Positions 23,022-61,605 of a DNA stretch of 64,000 nt are shown here, in pieces (the stretch's first letter is position 1; each line of letters starts with the position of its first letter). Made by a program: the position numbers and the translations under genes. Below the pieces are notes generated by a model, which was not told the origin of the DNA, searched no databases, and saw nothing but the letters and a program-made list of their open reading frames with translations. Source of the stretch: Cyprinodon diabolis (taxonomy: Eukaryota > Chordata > Actinopteri > Cyprinodontiformes > Cyprinodontidae); NCBI GenBank assembly GCA_030533445.1, contig CM060080.1, positions 38,860,880-38,924,879 of the forward strand. Reading direction: 5' to 3'.

Positions 23022-23881
23022 TGCTACGTTCACACCGGACGCAGCAAAAGCAGCAAAATCGCGTCTGCTGCTTCATTTTTGCTGCTTGTACCAGTTAGTT
23101 CTGACGCGCGGCTGAAGCAGCTTTGCTGCTCTGGCTGCGCGGTGCAAAAGTGTGTCTGACGCGCGTTGGGCGGAGCTTCACTATCCTTTCTCTGCCTTGC
23201 AGCTATATTTGCTGTGATCAGTGGGAATAAAGTAGTTTTAATATGTTTTTAAGTGAGAAAATACACCTGAAAACGTAATCAGTGCAGTCAGTTCATCCAG
23301 ATTACAATCCTGCCTTCCAATATTATTTCTGTCGGAGCCGCTCAGACCCCACATACCAGCGGTGCGCCGACAGTAGGAATCCCTTCATCAGCAGCCTCTG
23401 GCCGGGTCGCCTCCTGGCGGTACACCGCGGCGGCTGGTAGGTGTTTTTCATCTAAATAATCCGACCTGCAGGCACCAGAATAATAAAAGCGAACATATTC
23501 TGCCGGCAGATTTCTGCATTTTAAGTTAATTTATGCGTCAATAAACTTTTTCAGAGGAGTGATCACAGCGCTCTGTGTCATCAGCGCTGTGTCTGTCTCC
23601 CTGCCAGCTCCCAGATCAGCTTCTCTGATTGGTTGACGCGGCGCGTTGAGCAGCAAAAATTAAATTTTTCCATCTTGAGCAGCAGCGCGTTTGCGGCGCA
23701 TTACGCGCGTCAGATGCTTAAACGCGCCCGACGCGCTGCTTCAGCTGCTCAGACGCGCTGCGCTTGCTGCTCAAAACGCGCTGTGGGACCTTTTGCTGCG
23801 CCTTGACGCGCGTCAACCATTGACTTTGCATGTAAACTCGCTGCTTCTGCTGCGCCAGCTGCGTCCGGGGTGAACGCAGCA
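23022..23881. mobile_element. 860-bp GC-rich MITE with terminal inverted repeats
   Basis: Ends TGCTACGTTCACACCGGACG (left) and CGTCCGGGGTGAACGCAGCA (right), near-complementary over about 23 bases, with TTA before and TAA after. The ends are dense in GCAGC, GACGCGCG and GCTGCTC motifs on both strands. The open frames in it have no transposase motifs, so it is non-autonomous. Superfamily uncertain; the TTA/TAA flanks would suit PIF/Harbinger. Confidence 0.75.
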
Positions 23882-23938
23882 TAAGACAACCAGTCTTTTT
23901 CCTGATGCTTTATCATTTGTACTTGAATTTCCATAAGG

Positions 23939-24722
23939 TGTCAGGATCCCAGTTTTTGTGTTTGTCTGTTTGTCTTGTCTTTTGTGTTTCTCCCTTTCAC
24001 CACCAGGAGGCGCCTCCTCACACACCTGCAAGCTGTTACCTCATCACCGGACTGCTCTTAAGCTGCTGGTTGCCACTACCTCGACGCCAGAGTGTTTGCC
24101 AGTTTGGGGTACTCTAGCCAAGCCTTGTTTATGCTGAGTCTAATGTGAGTTTTTGCATTTTGAGTTTTTGTTCTCTAGCCAAGCTGAGATCACATTGAGT
24201 TTAACTGAGCGCTTGTTTCTCCCTGAGTCTCAGCTTTGTTTTTTCTTTGCCTTTCGGCAGGAAGCCTTCCTGCAAACTGGACCTTTTCGGGACGCCTTCT
24301 CCCAAGTGGGATCAGCTGAGTCTTACACTGAGCGACGGATTCCAAACAGGAGGTTTGGATCCAGCCCCTTTGAGCACGCTGAGATCACTCTCTGAGTAAG
24401 GAAGTCATCTTCACCACGACCCGTTCAAGTACCACAGGAAAACTGAGTTGCAACCATCATTCCACCCTGTCCGAGTTCTGGGTAAACCCTGTTCCACCCT
24501 CCACCGAATCAAACAAACCCTGGAAGACCAACACACAGACTGGAGTCTACGTGTCTCTTCTTCACATGAGTGACAACAAATCCTCTCCTTTCAGTTTTCC
24601 GGCCGAGCAGAGTTCGGAGGAACTCTAAATACCTTTCAATAAAAGCCGTTCAAACTTTTACTCTGTGTCTCTCTGTTTGGCTTCACTGCATGTAGGTCCG
24701 AGCTTTAGATTAAATCATGACA
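23939..24722 (+). mobile_element. solo-LTR-like element with 5-bp TSD
   Basis: 784 bp running from TGTCAGGATCC to AAATCATGACA, flanked by TAAGG on both sides (23934-23938 and 24723-24727). TG...CA ends, a 5-base duplication and a late AATAAA (near 24640) followed by a GT-rich tail fit a solo LTR. The ends are also inverted over about 10 bases, so a TIR element cannot be fully excluded. No internal retroviral-type genes are nearby. Confidence 0.75.
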
Positions 24723-24859
24723 TAAGGGATGTATGATTAAGAAAAAAAGATGAGTGTGGCACAAATTCAAATGTGCAAATAATGATTATTCACCCACATT
24801 TGACAAGTGGGGCAAGAGGAACATTAATACTTCCCTTGCCCCATAGTAACCTTGGCGGT

Positions 24860-24995
24860 GCTGCAGAGATCCACAGCTCGGGTACGATAATCTTTCCATT
24901 TCCATCTGCCAATCTGGTCGTTATGAAGTGGCAAAAAGAAAGCCCTGTTTGCAGCTTTCAACAAGCTATAGCAGACCCACATCAAAATCCTCAGT
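24860..24995 (+). mobile_element. short Tc1 transposase relic
   Basis: GCAGAGATCCACAGCTCGGG followed by codons for KWQKESPVCSFQQAIADPHQNP. This matches the segment of fish Tc1 transposases between the second HTH and the first catalytic block, degraded and about 130 bases long. Confidence 0.5.
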
Positions 24996-24999
24996 GAAA

Positions 25000-26095
25000 T
25001 ATGGTCATGGCAGCATTGTGTTACGGAGGTTGGTTGAGTGGGTTGAAGGGGCGTGGTCAGAGTTGAGTAGGAGATGGGTGCAGGGAAACACAGGGTAATT
25101 CCAGGGGTAATTATATGAGACGCTGCTAAAGAGCAAAGACTGTACCGAGGTTTCGTTTCCTGTAGGACAATAACCTGAAAGGTATAGTGGAGGATGTTCC
25201 TTTTCCAGGTGGATCACCAAAATAAGTGGTCCTCCTAATTGTCAATCATTCTGGGATATGTTTACATAAGGCCGTCCTACGTGCTCGTCCCCATTTTCAC
25301 TTACCGGTGGTGAGTCTGACATAGTGGAAAAATTGCAAATCTTCTTTTAGAAAGTAAGCTTGTATGAGCGATGCAAACAGCAGCTTTTAAACAGAGCGTG
25401 CACGAGGAGGAATGGTCCGCGTGCTGGTACAGAGTAGTGCATGTGCATTTCTTTTTTTTTTAACTGAAGAGGGGAGCCTTTTCAAAAATTCGCGAAAATC
25501 CTTTGCTGTACATTCAGCCAGATCTAAAACCAAATAGTTCAAAGAAAATATATAATGGTCAGATTGCTTCTGTCAAAGCCCAAATCTGAGTCTAAGTGAT
25601 TATTTGGACTTCCTTTTTTAAGGGCTGCTAGAGTAAGCAACAAACTTATCCTTTTTATAATTCTGTTGTAGTCCAGAAACTGTCCCTTTTTAAATCAGAA
25701 ATTTCCTGCAACATATACATTAGGGTAATGGCAAGGATGCATTCCACCCCAAAGGATCAACCAATATGTTTATAGAAACAAATAATGAAGAGATTACATC
25801 TGCAAAAAATGCAATATGAAAAGCACTGCAGCAAAGGTGGAGGAGAGTCTGAGAGCAGAGCAGCGGCCCCATGAATGAGAGAATACTGACACCTTCAGGC
25901 CAAAGGGGCTTATTGTTGACCAATGTGATCCAGCAGAAAGCAGCATGAGCTCAGAAAACATTTTGACCTCAGATTACACCTTCCTTCTTTCTTTGATGTG
26001 CTGTTCTTAATTAGGTATAAATGTAGAGCCAAATACATTAGAATATAAGAGGAAAATAAAAATTCACCACAGGAAGTGTGAAAATTATATAGAGA
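25000..26095. other. intergenic, nothing identified
   Basis: No exon, RNA gene or recognisable repeat. The short open frames here lack coding bias. Confidence 0.45.
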
Positions 26096-26097
26096 CA

Positions 26098-26320
26098 TAC
26101 AATGCCCTCCGCAATTATTGGCAGCCCATTTAAGATGTGGTCGAGGACTTAAAAAAATTCTCCTTTTCTTTTAAATAACAAAGAACCCAAATACAAAAAA
26201 AAAGGAGAAAAATCCAACCTTTTTATTTAAGTTCATTACTTTGGTGGTAAAAATAAAATCACAGATTTAGAAAATAAAAAACATGAAATCATGTGTCCCA
26301 CAATTATTGGCACCCCTAAC
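26098..26320. mobile_element. Tc1/mariner terminal relic
   Basis: TACAATGCCCTCCGCAATTA then TTGGCAGCCC at the left resembles the ends of a fish Tc1-like family. A second CACAATTATTGGCACCCC lies at 26300. No transposase remains between them. Confidence 0.4.
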
Positions 26321-26329
26321 AACATTTCC

Positions 26330-26990
26330 CCATACTTCTGAACAATAAGACAAATAAGGCATAACCAAAGAGGAATATATAATATGCAGGCCTTTAATAT
26401 TTATTAAATCTTTTATTTTGAATAATATTCCAATAGTTTTTGCAATTTTATTTCTAATATATTCTATGTGAGGCTTCCAACTAAGTTTGTTGTCTATAAT
26501 AATCCCTAAAAATGTTGACTCATAAACTCTTTCAATTTCAACTCTATTTACACATAACTCCACATCGCTATAGACCCGATTACCAGAGAATACCATAAAT
26601 TTAGTTTTCCCTTCATTTAACGACAACTTATTATAATCAAACCATGTTTTCAACTCAGCTAACTCTTTTTCTATCGTTTTTATAATTTCATCCAAATTTT
26701 TCCCAGAAAAAAATAGATTTGTATCATCAGCAAACATTATAAACTTTAAATTACTGGATACTGCAAAAATATCATTTACACAAAGTATAAATAATTTAGG
26801 TCCTGAACCTTGAGGAAGACCAAATTTTACTATGCCTGTTTGTGACTTTGTGTTATTGATTTGCACATATTGTAATCTATTACTTAGATAACTTTTTAAC
26901 CACTGGTATGTAACCCCCCCATAGGCCATACAGTTCACATTTACCTAATAGTCGTGCATGATCAATGGTATCAAATGCTTTACATAAGTT
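26330..26990 (-). pseudogene. LINE reverse-transcriptase fragment
   Basis: Minus strand: AFDTIDHARLLGKCELYGL (block with catalytic D), a frameshift near 26925, then WLKSYLSNRLQYVQ, LPQGSGPKLFILCVNDI, the catalytic FADDTNLFFSG, LSLNEGKTKFMVFSG, FLGIIIDNKLSWKPH and MPYLSYCSEVWGN. The LPQGS-xLGP block has lost two residues. The endonuclease and C-terminal parts are absent. A different, more diverged LINE family than the L2 at 10.8 kb; clade not assigned. Confidence 0.85.
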
Positions 26991-26999
26991 TAACTAGAA

Positions 27000-29715
27000 C
27001 AATGATAAAAGCTTTCAAAATAAGTGTTTTAATAGAGAGCTGCAAACAGACTGGAAGTTTTCTCCATGAGCAGTTTAGTACATGGAGCCGATCAGTCTGT
27101 CGATCTGCAAGGTTTTAAGGAAACACAGGTTGCTTTAGTCTCTACTTGTCCTGTCACTGAGACCTTGATTACCAAATAAAAATGCTTTTGCCTAAAAAAT
27201 AAAGCGTTTTTTTTTTCCCCTCTTCCCATCCTAACTTTGTGGCTGGTTGAAGAGCAGTTTAACACCAGCTATGTGAAAGCTGTGTCTTGGATACATCCGT
27301 GCATGTTGATAACACGGTGCTGCTAAACATCCATCAAACACATTTTTTCCACTAAATGTTGATATTATGCTTGGAAATAACAACTTATGTTATTGACTGT
27401 CTGCTATGTAAAATAATCCTTTTTTTCTGATTGCATGATTGATCATTTTTTAATATTCACATTTTGATACGATTAATTCATCAGTTAGCAGTAATAAACC
27501 TTTCAAATATGTCACTTTCCAATTCAAATCAAAAATAATGTATTAATCCCAAAGGAAAATGAAATGTAATAAATAATACGGTTCTTTCAGCAAGTTGTGG
27601 GTGTTGAACGTTGAAGGATCTTCTGTAGTCTTCTTTATCAAATCCAGTGTTCATGTCTGTGTAATAAATCTGTGTAATAAAAAAAGTATAACTTGTGATA
27701 ATTTTCATCTTAGTTATTGCAAATAAATTACAAGTTTACAAGTTTAATTGCTTCCTAATTGATTTGGATGAACCTGGAAATCAACAGTGTAACAAATAAC
27801 AGACGACAGGAGCAACCCGGTAGGAGAAATGTACCTGTTTATTGGATGAGAGGAACATTAGTACCAAAAAGGCACAGAGCAGATTTATTATAACAAACAT
27901 TTTGACCAATAGGGTGACAAAACAAAAAACAAACTCCTTTTCCTGCAGAAAGATCCTTTCACAGAAAGGATTAAGGGACAAAAAGACTCTTACAAAGCGT
28001 AAGTAGGACCGTTTACTAAAGCCAGAGAAGTAAATCGTGAAGAGATTGTGAATCCTCTCGGGGGCAGGGTTACGCCTGCATGGCTGTGTACCTAAACATT
28101 TGCATTTAATCCTGAATGCTGATTCAAAAAATGACACCTTCTGTTCATGAATAACTGTTCTAAAAAAGGACAAGATATTAAAAACTCCTTTTTATTTAAT
28201 AGCATTATCCATTATTCAAATGAGTATCTAATTAAAGATGTTTTAACATTTACAAATGACCAAATAAGCTGTAGAGAAGTTTAGTCATTTGTTGCTGACA
28301 TTTAAAGCACATGGATAATAAATGTCAGTCGACCAAAATGAAAAAAAAAGTAAATTAACAATAAAAGTGATCTGTGTGTAAAGACAGTTTGAGAAGTTTG
28401 TAAGATAAAAGTGTTTGTTGGCATATCTAAGCAGAGGCTGAAAACATGGTGAAACATCTGGAAAGAGGAAAATAATCCGTTACAGCATATTTACTAAGTG
28501 GTATTTAAAGATTATAAAGGCTGTTAAAGATACGATATGCAGACAGATGAAACCAATAGAGGAGAAATGTGTGATTTAAGCCTTTTGAACTGACCAGTCA
28601 GTTCCTGAGCATAAAGTGGAATCGCTGAGCGGAGCTTGTCTCTATAATACTTGAAAAGGTTGAACAACATTCTCAAGGTCTGTTTAGGGTTAAAAAATGA
28701 TCTATTATTGATGTAAAAATAGGAAAAAAAATAGAAGAGGTGTTTTAAAAGACATCATAGAAAGGTGCAACCTGTGGTTACTGACTGGGTAACCCTTTCC
28801 TTTCCTTTCTTTGACTTCCTTCCAAGAAAGCTAACTTTAGCAGAGTTGAAACAATCTTGTCACAAACAAAAAAACTTGCAGGCCACACCCGACACCTTAT
28901 AAGACTTCTTTTTTAAAGTGTGGTTATCAAATGAAAAGCAGGATCTCTGTTACTATGGATCCAACGACAATCAGTCTATCTATCCGGCCCATTTAAGCCT
29001 CTTTGTTATTCTCAAGAAAGCAGAGCGATTAAAAAAAAGCTTGGATATTTTTCCAACAAAAACTTATCCTGGGTGTTGTTCTATATCTATTTGCTTATAG
29101 GAAAGAACTTTCTTTCGGTACGGTTTTGATTAAAGCAGATCATATCTTTTAACAGAAGATAACTATCATTCTCTTCTTAAACTTTATATGGTGTTTTCTT
29201 TTTGTATTCTCTTATTTTATCAACAGAAAGTATTCCAAAGAATGAGTCAGTTCCTCCTCTGCTGTTAGCTTTTAGCCTCGAGTTTAGCAACCAAAAAGGC
29301 TGTTGTCAATATAGACTGTCATAAAAATGCCTGTTAAAAATGATAAACAGTTCAAATGTTTTATATTCAATTAACGCAGAAGCACCCATAGCCTTTCACT
29401 ACTTATATTTGTGAAAATGAGACATTTTTATCAAGTTTTTGTCGCTAATAAAAGTCGGAATAGAAATAAATGACAAATATCTTGTACCTGTCTGAATAGA
29501 TGCCACACAGTTAGTTATGTGAGGTCTGGTTTGTGATGATTGGTCACTTTTTTAATGGGATATTAGGAAGAGAATCAGATGATTAACAAACAGGAAGTGG
29601 AGGTAGGAAGCTGTGCGTCAGCAATGATAAAACTTATTGGTAAAACATCTATAGAGAACAGAACCAAGTGTGCCTTTTGTCTAAGCAACTGATATAAAAG
29701 GAAAAAAATATCTTG
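27000..29715. other. intergenic, one LINE-tail-like scrap
   Basis: AT-rich. The bases 27530-27580 (AATGTATTAATCCCAAAGGA) look like the 3' end of a Rex-type LINE. The open frame at 27781-28173 on the minus strand has no coding bias or motif. Confidence 0.35.
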
Positions 29716-29717
29716 AA

Positions 29718-30110
29718 AGGTCCCATATTATGCAAAATCTACTTTATAAACATTTTCTAATGGTCATATATGTCCTGAAGCCTGGGCATTAGGTTCACAA
29801 AAAAAAAAAAACCTTTCTCCTCTCCTCTTGTTCCTCCTTTTAAGTTAACATGTGCTCAAAATGCAGTAAGCTCAAAACCATGCCCTTTGTGATGTCATTT
29901 GGGGGAAATAACCGCTCCAACCATCTGAGCCCCCCGATAGCAGGCGCTATCACCTCTGCTCATCGAGCGTCCAAACAGACATGGCTGAGCAAAGCATAGC
30001 AGCTGCTCTGTGCACAGCTGCATAAAAAAATAATAATAATTCTGCCTTAGACTGGAAATAAGTCGTGTAAACACGGCAATCAGAATATTCTGATAGCATG
30101 CAGCCACTCA
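29718..30110. mobile_element. probable MITE, boundaries unclear
   Basis: Starts AAAGGTCCCATATTATGC, which I recognise as the end of a common fish non-autonomous DNA element. It also contains the familiar ACCATGCCCTTTGTGATGTC stretch. The right end was not located. Confidence 0.45.
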
Positions 30111-31746
30111 AAGTGAACATCGGTTATGTTGAAAGGGGGGGGCACATGCCCACTCGGCACAGGTTGCCCAATTCAGAATAACTTGATCCTAACAAGCGTT
30201 TGACAGAATGTAGATTGGCATAAATCCCTCTTTCAGTCTTATTAAAGTATTTTTAAAATCCTGCAGAATCTGACCTGCGGGGTTAAATGACGCAGTTTTA
30301 GTCCAGTTACTTATCTCCATATAAGCATGATTTGAGTCAGTTACTCTGAGCGCTTTACAGGTTTCATTGTCGGTTCATGTTTCTCACAGGAATCTTAACG
30401 GGTGATGCTCAGTTTTCTACCTCCTTCTCCAGAGTAAATCATCATCACCTTCTCTGCTCAAAAAGCAACCAGAGGCTTAAAGCCTCATAAAGTAGTTTAC
30501 ATAAACTGCTTCATTACTTTTCAGGCTGGAGATCTTTTAACATGTATGGAAATCCGTTTTGGGATTCAGTCTCCTGCACTAAAACTGAGTTTGAATCTCT
30601 GGTTTGGACGAATATAAAAGCAAGAGTTACTTGCTGCAGCTAAGATGCTAACAGAAGCTCACTTCTTTTTAGATCTGATCATCAAAATAGCAATAAATAC
30701 AGGCTTTTAAATGTTAACCTTACTGTGAGAACCTCACATGACCTGCTCCTTGTTAAGACTTTGGTTTTGTTACATCCTGACACAACTTACAGGAGGTGTT
30801 TCAGTCTTCTATTTGTAATTAATCACTTTTTGTAGACTTTTATAAGAGTCAAATTACATTTTATGGCAGGAAAAACGTTTGAAAAGGATGAAAAATGTGA
30901 AATCAAATCCTAAACTGTGGCACCGTTTTGTTTGTTCATTTAATCTGTAACAGTGCTCCAGGTTTACCTGCACCACCTGCAGAGGATTAACGTGTCAACT
31001 GTAAAAACAAAACCTCAGGTTGTCTGGACTCTGACTGGGAGATTCAAAAGATAAAACCAGATAAAACCAGTGACTCTGGTTAGAATAACTCCACATCTTT
31101 TAACACTGCCACTGACATTTGTTCATAATACTGAAAGACAGCCGTTCGCAGCAGAATATCTAAACAAATACAATATTTTTTCATATAAAAATACATCTAA
31201 AGAAAATGTTGCTGTCTGGTTGGAGGATGGCACAGAAAAACATTGCAACAGTTTTTAAAAAGAATCCTTGCTGAGACAAGGCTGGAAGGAAGACGTGAAG
31301 CATCGACATGCAGGGTTTGTTTTTTTGGTTTTTGGCTGACAGCTTCACTTTGACTCCCGATTATACAGAATTTTTTTTGGCCACAGACTCGGCTCATGTA
31401 GGGACACGTAGGAGCTTAGGCTCATTCCTGTGGCCAAATTTCCCAGGACAGATAAAGCAATCCTGTTAGGTCGTCACATTGTGTGAAAAAGCTTAAGAGC
31501 CAGCTTGATTTGCTGCCATAAATGTACGTAAAAACCTAAATGTTGGGAGTTACGTAAGGTGAGGGGGTGTGATTGTCAAGGCGAGGGTTTGACGCCTGCA
31601 TAGTGTTAGAAAGGCACAGCGGCGATCGTTTACTTCCTGTGATGTGAGTGTTCCAGGAGGGGAGAGAGAGATGATCGCAGCTCTATCTCGCAATGCAGGA
31701 GGTATGGAGGACGTAAAAACTGCCATGCTAGCCTGTTCAGATGGCG
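30111..31746. other. intergenic or distal 3' UTR of frmd6
   Basis: No coding signal. If frmd6 has a long 3' UTR, as in mammals, part of this stretch could be transcribed on the minus strand. Nothing in the sequence settles it. Confidence 0.35.
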
Positions 31747-31756
31747 TTTATTTATT
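31747..31756 (-). promoter_or_regulatory. possible frmd6 polyadenylation signals
   Basis: Minus strand AATAAATAAA, two overlapping canonical hexamers about 375 bases past the frmd6 stop codon. Other AATAAA hexamers may be used. Confidence 0.3.
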
Positions 31757-32130
31757 ATTTCTCCACAGAGTCTTTTTGTTGTTTTTTTTTGTACTGCCAG
31801 TTTTTGTCTGACTTTATAAAGCTGCTGAAAACTGAAATAAAAAAGATGGCAGGATCCCTTTTATGACCGTGGGGAAGTTTGGGCCAAATCTGAAGAAGCT
31901 CACTCCAGCACCTCTGTTCTTTATCAAATTGTCACATTTCAGTCAGAATCCTCCTCACCTGTCGCTCATTGTCAGGTAGTGGGTGAGATAATCCCTTCTT
32001 ATTGCCAGTTCCCTAGAAGGGCGACTGTTACAGACCACCTCTGAAACTCTTCTCTCCCTCCTCGCTCCATTAAGGGTCTCTACGTTTTCCACAATCGACC
32101 CGGAGGAGCAAACGTCTCTGTCTGACTCCG

Positions 32131-57223
<25,093 letters not shown>

Positions 57224-57901
57224 CCCCATTTAAACGACCCTTGAAAAACCGATCCATGCAGAGACCGGTCCGAGCTTGGATCAGTTAACCAGGCCGAGCT
57301 TGGTTCAGACGACCGTTTACACTTCACGCTATCTCGGTTCCTCGCCTCCTAGTGACGATCTGCGGTATTATTGCCAGTATTGAAGGAGGAAATCAACAGT
57401 TGGTGGCGGTAATGCACCAAAAGCCATAAAACACAAGAAGAAGAAGACGAAGAAAGGGGGATTTAAGCAAATCATGGCGGCGCCCGTCACATTCAGAAAG
57501 TTATGCTTGATTATTATTGCTGTACTTCAGTGTTATTATTTAAAATGCCATTATTTAAAATGTTGCGTGGAGAAGATTTCGATTGTTGTTTATAGTTGTT
57601 CTTCTTCTTCTGTTTTGCGTTGGTTGGCAAGCAACTTCCGGAGGGGCATTACTGCCAACTACTGGAATGGAGTGTGAATCGCAATGTGCAGCCAGACGGA
57701 GACGACGCGTTCTGCTCATGCGCTCTTGTTATCAGAAAACCGAGCCAGCGAAATTCCGAGCCCACCTCTGGAACTGGTCTGCAGTTAGCACGGTGCGGTT
57801 GTGTCTAGCTCGGTTCAGTTCAGGTTGCTTTCCATTTACACACGATAAGTTATCTCAGTTACTGAGCTCAGACCAGTTTTTCAAGGGTAGTGTAAATGGG
57901 G
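57224..57901. mobile_element. CCCCATTT MITE, copy B
   Basis: 678 bp. Ends CCCCATTTAAACGACCCTTG and CAAGGGTAGTGTAAATGGGG. Fuller than copy A: it retains GGTGGCGGTAATGCACC, a run of AAGAAGAAG, and ATGGCGGCGCCCGTCACATT. Confidence 0.8.
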
Positions 57902-60900
57902 CATATGTGAAGAAACAGGCGAAAACATTTCAGAAAAAGAAGTGAAGGCGTTTGGAGATTGCTGAGACGAAGAGCTGAAGCAGAGAAACCTCCAGAGTGA
58001 CTGAAAACACAGACAGCTCCAGTCCAAGGTACATCCCAAAGCAGATCTTACATCCACCACATTCTTTTCATCTGAAAACCTCAAAAAGGAAACAAGGGAT
58101 GAACCCTTAAATAATAGCATAGATGTAACGAGGTTTAAAATACAATCATTTAAAATGCTAATTATACTCCAAGAGCTCGAAAAACACAGAAAAAATCTGA
58201 TTTCTCCTTTGACTTCTCATGTTTTTGATTGAAATTTTTATATCTCTTTAATAAAATGATATCTACATTTAGGATTCAAGCCAAAGCTTCAGTCACTGAA
58301 AAATTTCCTCTGAGATGAACTCGGCCAAAACATAAACAGTGACGTAATAAACTAGCGCTGGGTGTGTTTCAACACTGTAGCTGCACCTTCCACAGAACCT
58401 TTTTAAGCTGTTTGCTTACAGAAGTGCTCCTATTGGTTCCAAACGCTTCTTTTTCCCTGCAAACAAACCAAAGCGTAGACACAGCAGAGTCAACTTTCAC
58501 CCTGAGCTGCACCTGTGGAGGTGAGACCTTCAGAAGGTGAGAAAAGTCTCACGCCAGACTAAAGGATGTTAAAGAACAGTTGGTTCCCATTATCACTTCT
58601 TCCTGTTTAAATATGCTCTCCTTAAAGCCACGCTATCACCTACAGCAGATAGGATGGATACTAGTTAGGATCGCATTACAGAGTGAAAAGCAATTAGCAT
58701 TTAAAAAGCTAAGGGTCAGAAAGGCTACGACTCATCCCTGAGTTAAACTCAGCCCCATAAAAGCACAGCATCATCTAAACCTAACAGATAAAGCGACCCC
58801 ACCCACCCTAATGTTATCAATATAGACCCTTGCAGTTGAAGCTTTCAGGCTCCCTTCTGTCTGTTTATAACACCGCTTTGCTTCTGCAGAGACAATGAGC
58901 ATTGTGGGCAGCCCAGCCATAAACATCCATGCTGTAGAGATGCCGCATCGGTTCTCATTAAAGCTGGTGATTGGATGCAGAGCGTGGCAGGCGAGCAGCC
59001 ACTCAGGGTGCTGACGGACCAGGAGTCTCTGCTCTGCTGCTGACCTTGACAAAACACACGCCTTTCCTTCTGCAAACAGCCACAGATGTATTTCCATGAG
59101 GGGAAAACCTGGACAGAACCACAAGGCAGACTGACTACCTTCTTCTCTCTCTTTTTCTTTTTTAACCATTTGCCACGTCGCGCTACAGGACAGTTTGCAC
59201 GTTTAATTATAGGAAAGGACTAATTTAGAGAGAGAGATGACCCTCTAAAGCTAATAAAACTGGAGAAACAAAAAGAGCAGGGGGCACCAATTCACTCTAA
59301 TGTTTCTCAGCAGGGCCACCAGAGGCTAGGGCTTCCAGCAATGAAACTCAAACAATGTAAATAGATACAACACTAACTGGGCATGGTGCCGATATGATGT
59401 TAATTCCAGATTTCTGGATTACTTGAATATTAAAATACTTATACTGTTGATAATCTTAAAATACTGTCACGTTGTGATATAATTAGAGCATTAATTTCTT
59501 TGCACAATTATTAAACTAGCTTTTCCAATTCTGTTGGGGAAGCATGTCCCATGTGGAGTTTGAAAAAGGTGAGTTTTTGTGTCGATACCTTAACACTTTT
59601 TTAAATTATTTTTTTTATACTCATGGTATCGAGTTACAAAGATTTTCTTGTGTCAATATCAAGTTTGAAATTTTAGTATTGTGACAACCGCACCAATGAT
59701 TTACTATCATTTTTCAGTTTAGTAGTTCTTTGTAAAAAAAAAATGTTCTCTGCACAAAGCAATTTAGTTACAGTTTCTTTTTACAAGAAACATCCATATT
59801 TTGAGGGATTTCCATAAAGTGAGTTTTCAGTCAGGTATGATCAACTTGTAAAGCCCAGGATCCAGTTTAACATTTCTCTAACAGTCATAGGAGGCGGTCT
59901 ACCTAAACACTACAAGGCTGCACAGGCAGCAACACTTTCAGCATGAATGCTGTTTATTTAGAGAATAGAAACTCTGGCTTTTTAGAAGTTCAGATGATGA
60001 ACTTCTGGAGTTTCAATGGAACAGGAAGGCTTACTGTATCCAGTATAAACCGATTCGGAAGTGATGTCAGGATTCTAGTAAGCTCAGCATTAACATAAGA
60101 ATCAAATTTATTCAAGGAATACACTGAGACGGTGCTGTTTTTGTAATGCTAGCTGTGCTGCCTAAGATGGTGCTAAATGTTAAGATAAAGCCGTTTAAAA
60201 TGTTTGGATTCTCCTTGTTAATAATAAAATCGGCCTTCATGGCCTAAAAGAAGATCAGAATCGGTTAACCATGAATTCTGACCAGTACTGGTATTTAATG
60301 GTTATAATAAAATGTTAATGCTAGGCATGTTGAGAAAGTATTCAAAGTTGTTCTTTCTGCTTTGTGTTTTCTTTTATACTAAAGAGCAGAAAATTGTTTT
60401 TTTAGTTAAAACTTTTGGAGCAAAATACATCAAAGTATTTGATCATAAAACTGGCTTTGTGCCAAAACCACAGAAACAGGAGTTAATCTCCTCGTAAGTT
60501 AAAGCAAAACATCTTTAGCCAAACATCCATAATGGTCATGATTGTAATATGGAAGAGGATTTAAAATCATTAAAGTTATAAGTTTAATAGTCCATTATAC
60601 AAAGTGCAAATAATAAATTCTTATTTATAATTATATATGACAGATTTGAAGTAGGGGTTTATAAAAACAGTAGAGGATATAAAGAAATTCTGTGATACAA
60701 GGTTTTGTTTGACTATTCTTATATATTGCTGAGCAAGCTTGATCCAACGGCAGTGCTTTTTTAAATTCATTATGTGGGTGTTATGGTCCTTAGGAGGAAA
60801 ACTTGAATCATCCAGAATCAAACTCGGCAATCAGGCCTCCAAAAAACTCAGGAAAAGTCCGAATTGTGGTATTTTCTTAGCCTTATGGGACAAAATAGGT

Positions 60901-61605
60901 TTAAATGTTAATATTTAAATGTGCATTATTATGAAATCTGAGCCAAGTTTTTTCCAGGCCTGGGTCAATTCTCCATTCTGAATTTTTGCCATCTCCTCTG
61001 TCTATAAGACTTTTAGTGCAGCTTATCAATTAGACCCTCACTTTTATCCTAATATTTCATTTATGTTTCAAATATTCATCAATCAGTCCTTTGGTTGACT
61101 AAAACAACAGCATGAAAGAAACAGCACAGCTTCCTGCTCTTATTCTGAATAAATCAAAGTGTTGTTTATTTCTTCGTCATAATGACTTAGTGAAAACCAA
61201 CATCTTTGGTATGATAAAGAAGGGAATTGTAAAGGAACATTACAGCCGTTGGTAAGTCTAAAGAGATCAACAGGTTTTATAGTTTTCTATAAATTAAAAC
61301 TTTATATTCATACATATAGGTTGAATGTCTGGATGAATAAAATAAGAAATGCTTTAGAAGGATATATCCTTATAATGAGGCAAACATCTTAACAGCAAAA
61401 GATCAAGATGTTCAAAGTAATATTTCACTATCACCTCTGATTACATGAAATAAAGAAGATACACCAGACTCAGACCACTAAGGGTCTGTTTACTCATGGG
61501 TTTTGTGTGGCCTAACTGTAATTCAAGTCCAAAACTAACATTTGATTTCCCATCTGTGCCCTGGACTGTCACAGACACACAGTATTAACTACTCATTTAT
61601 CACAA
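57902..61605. other. upstream region of frmd6, nothing identified
   Basis: No exon, RNA gene or repeat family I can name. The open frames at 58771-59169 (minus) and 60312-60497 (plus) lack coding bias and motifs. A 5' non-coding exon of frmd6 may be here but is not visible by eye. Confidence 0.4.

Noticed and set aside
58771..59169. 132-codon minus-strand open frame
   Set aside because: No splice sites, motif or coding third-position bias; probably chance.
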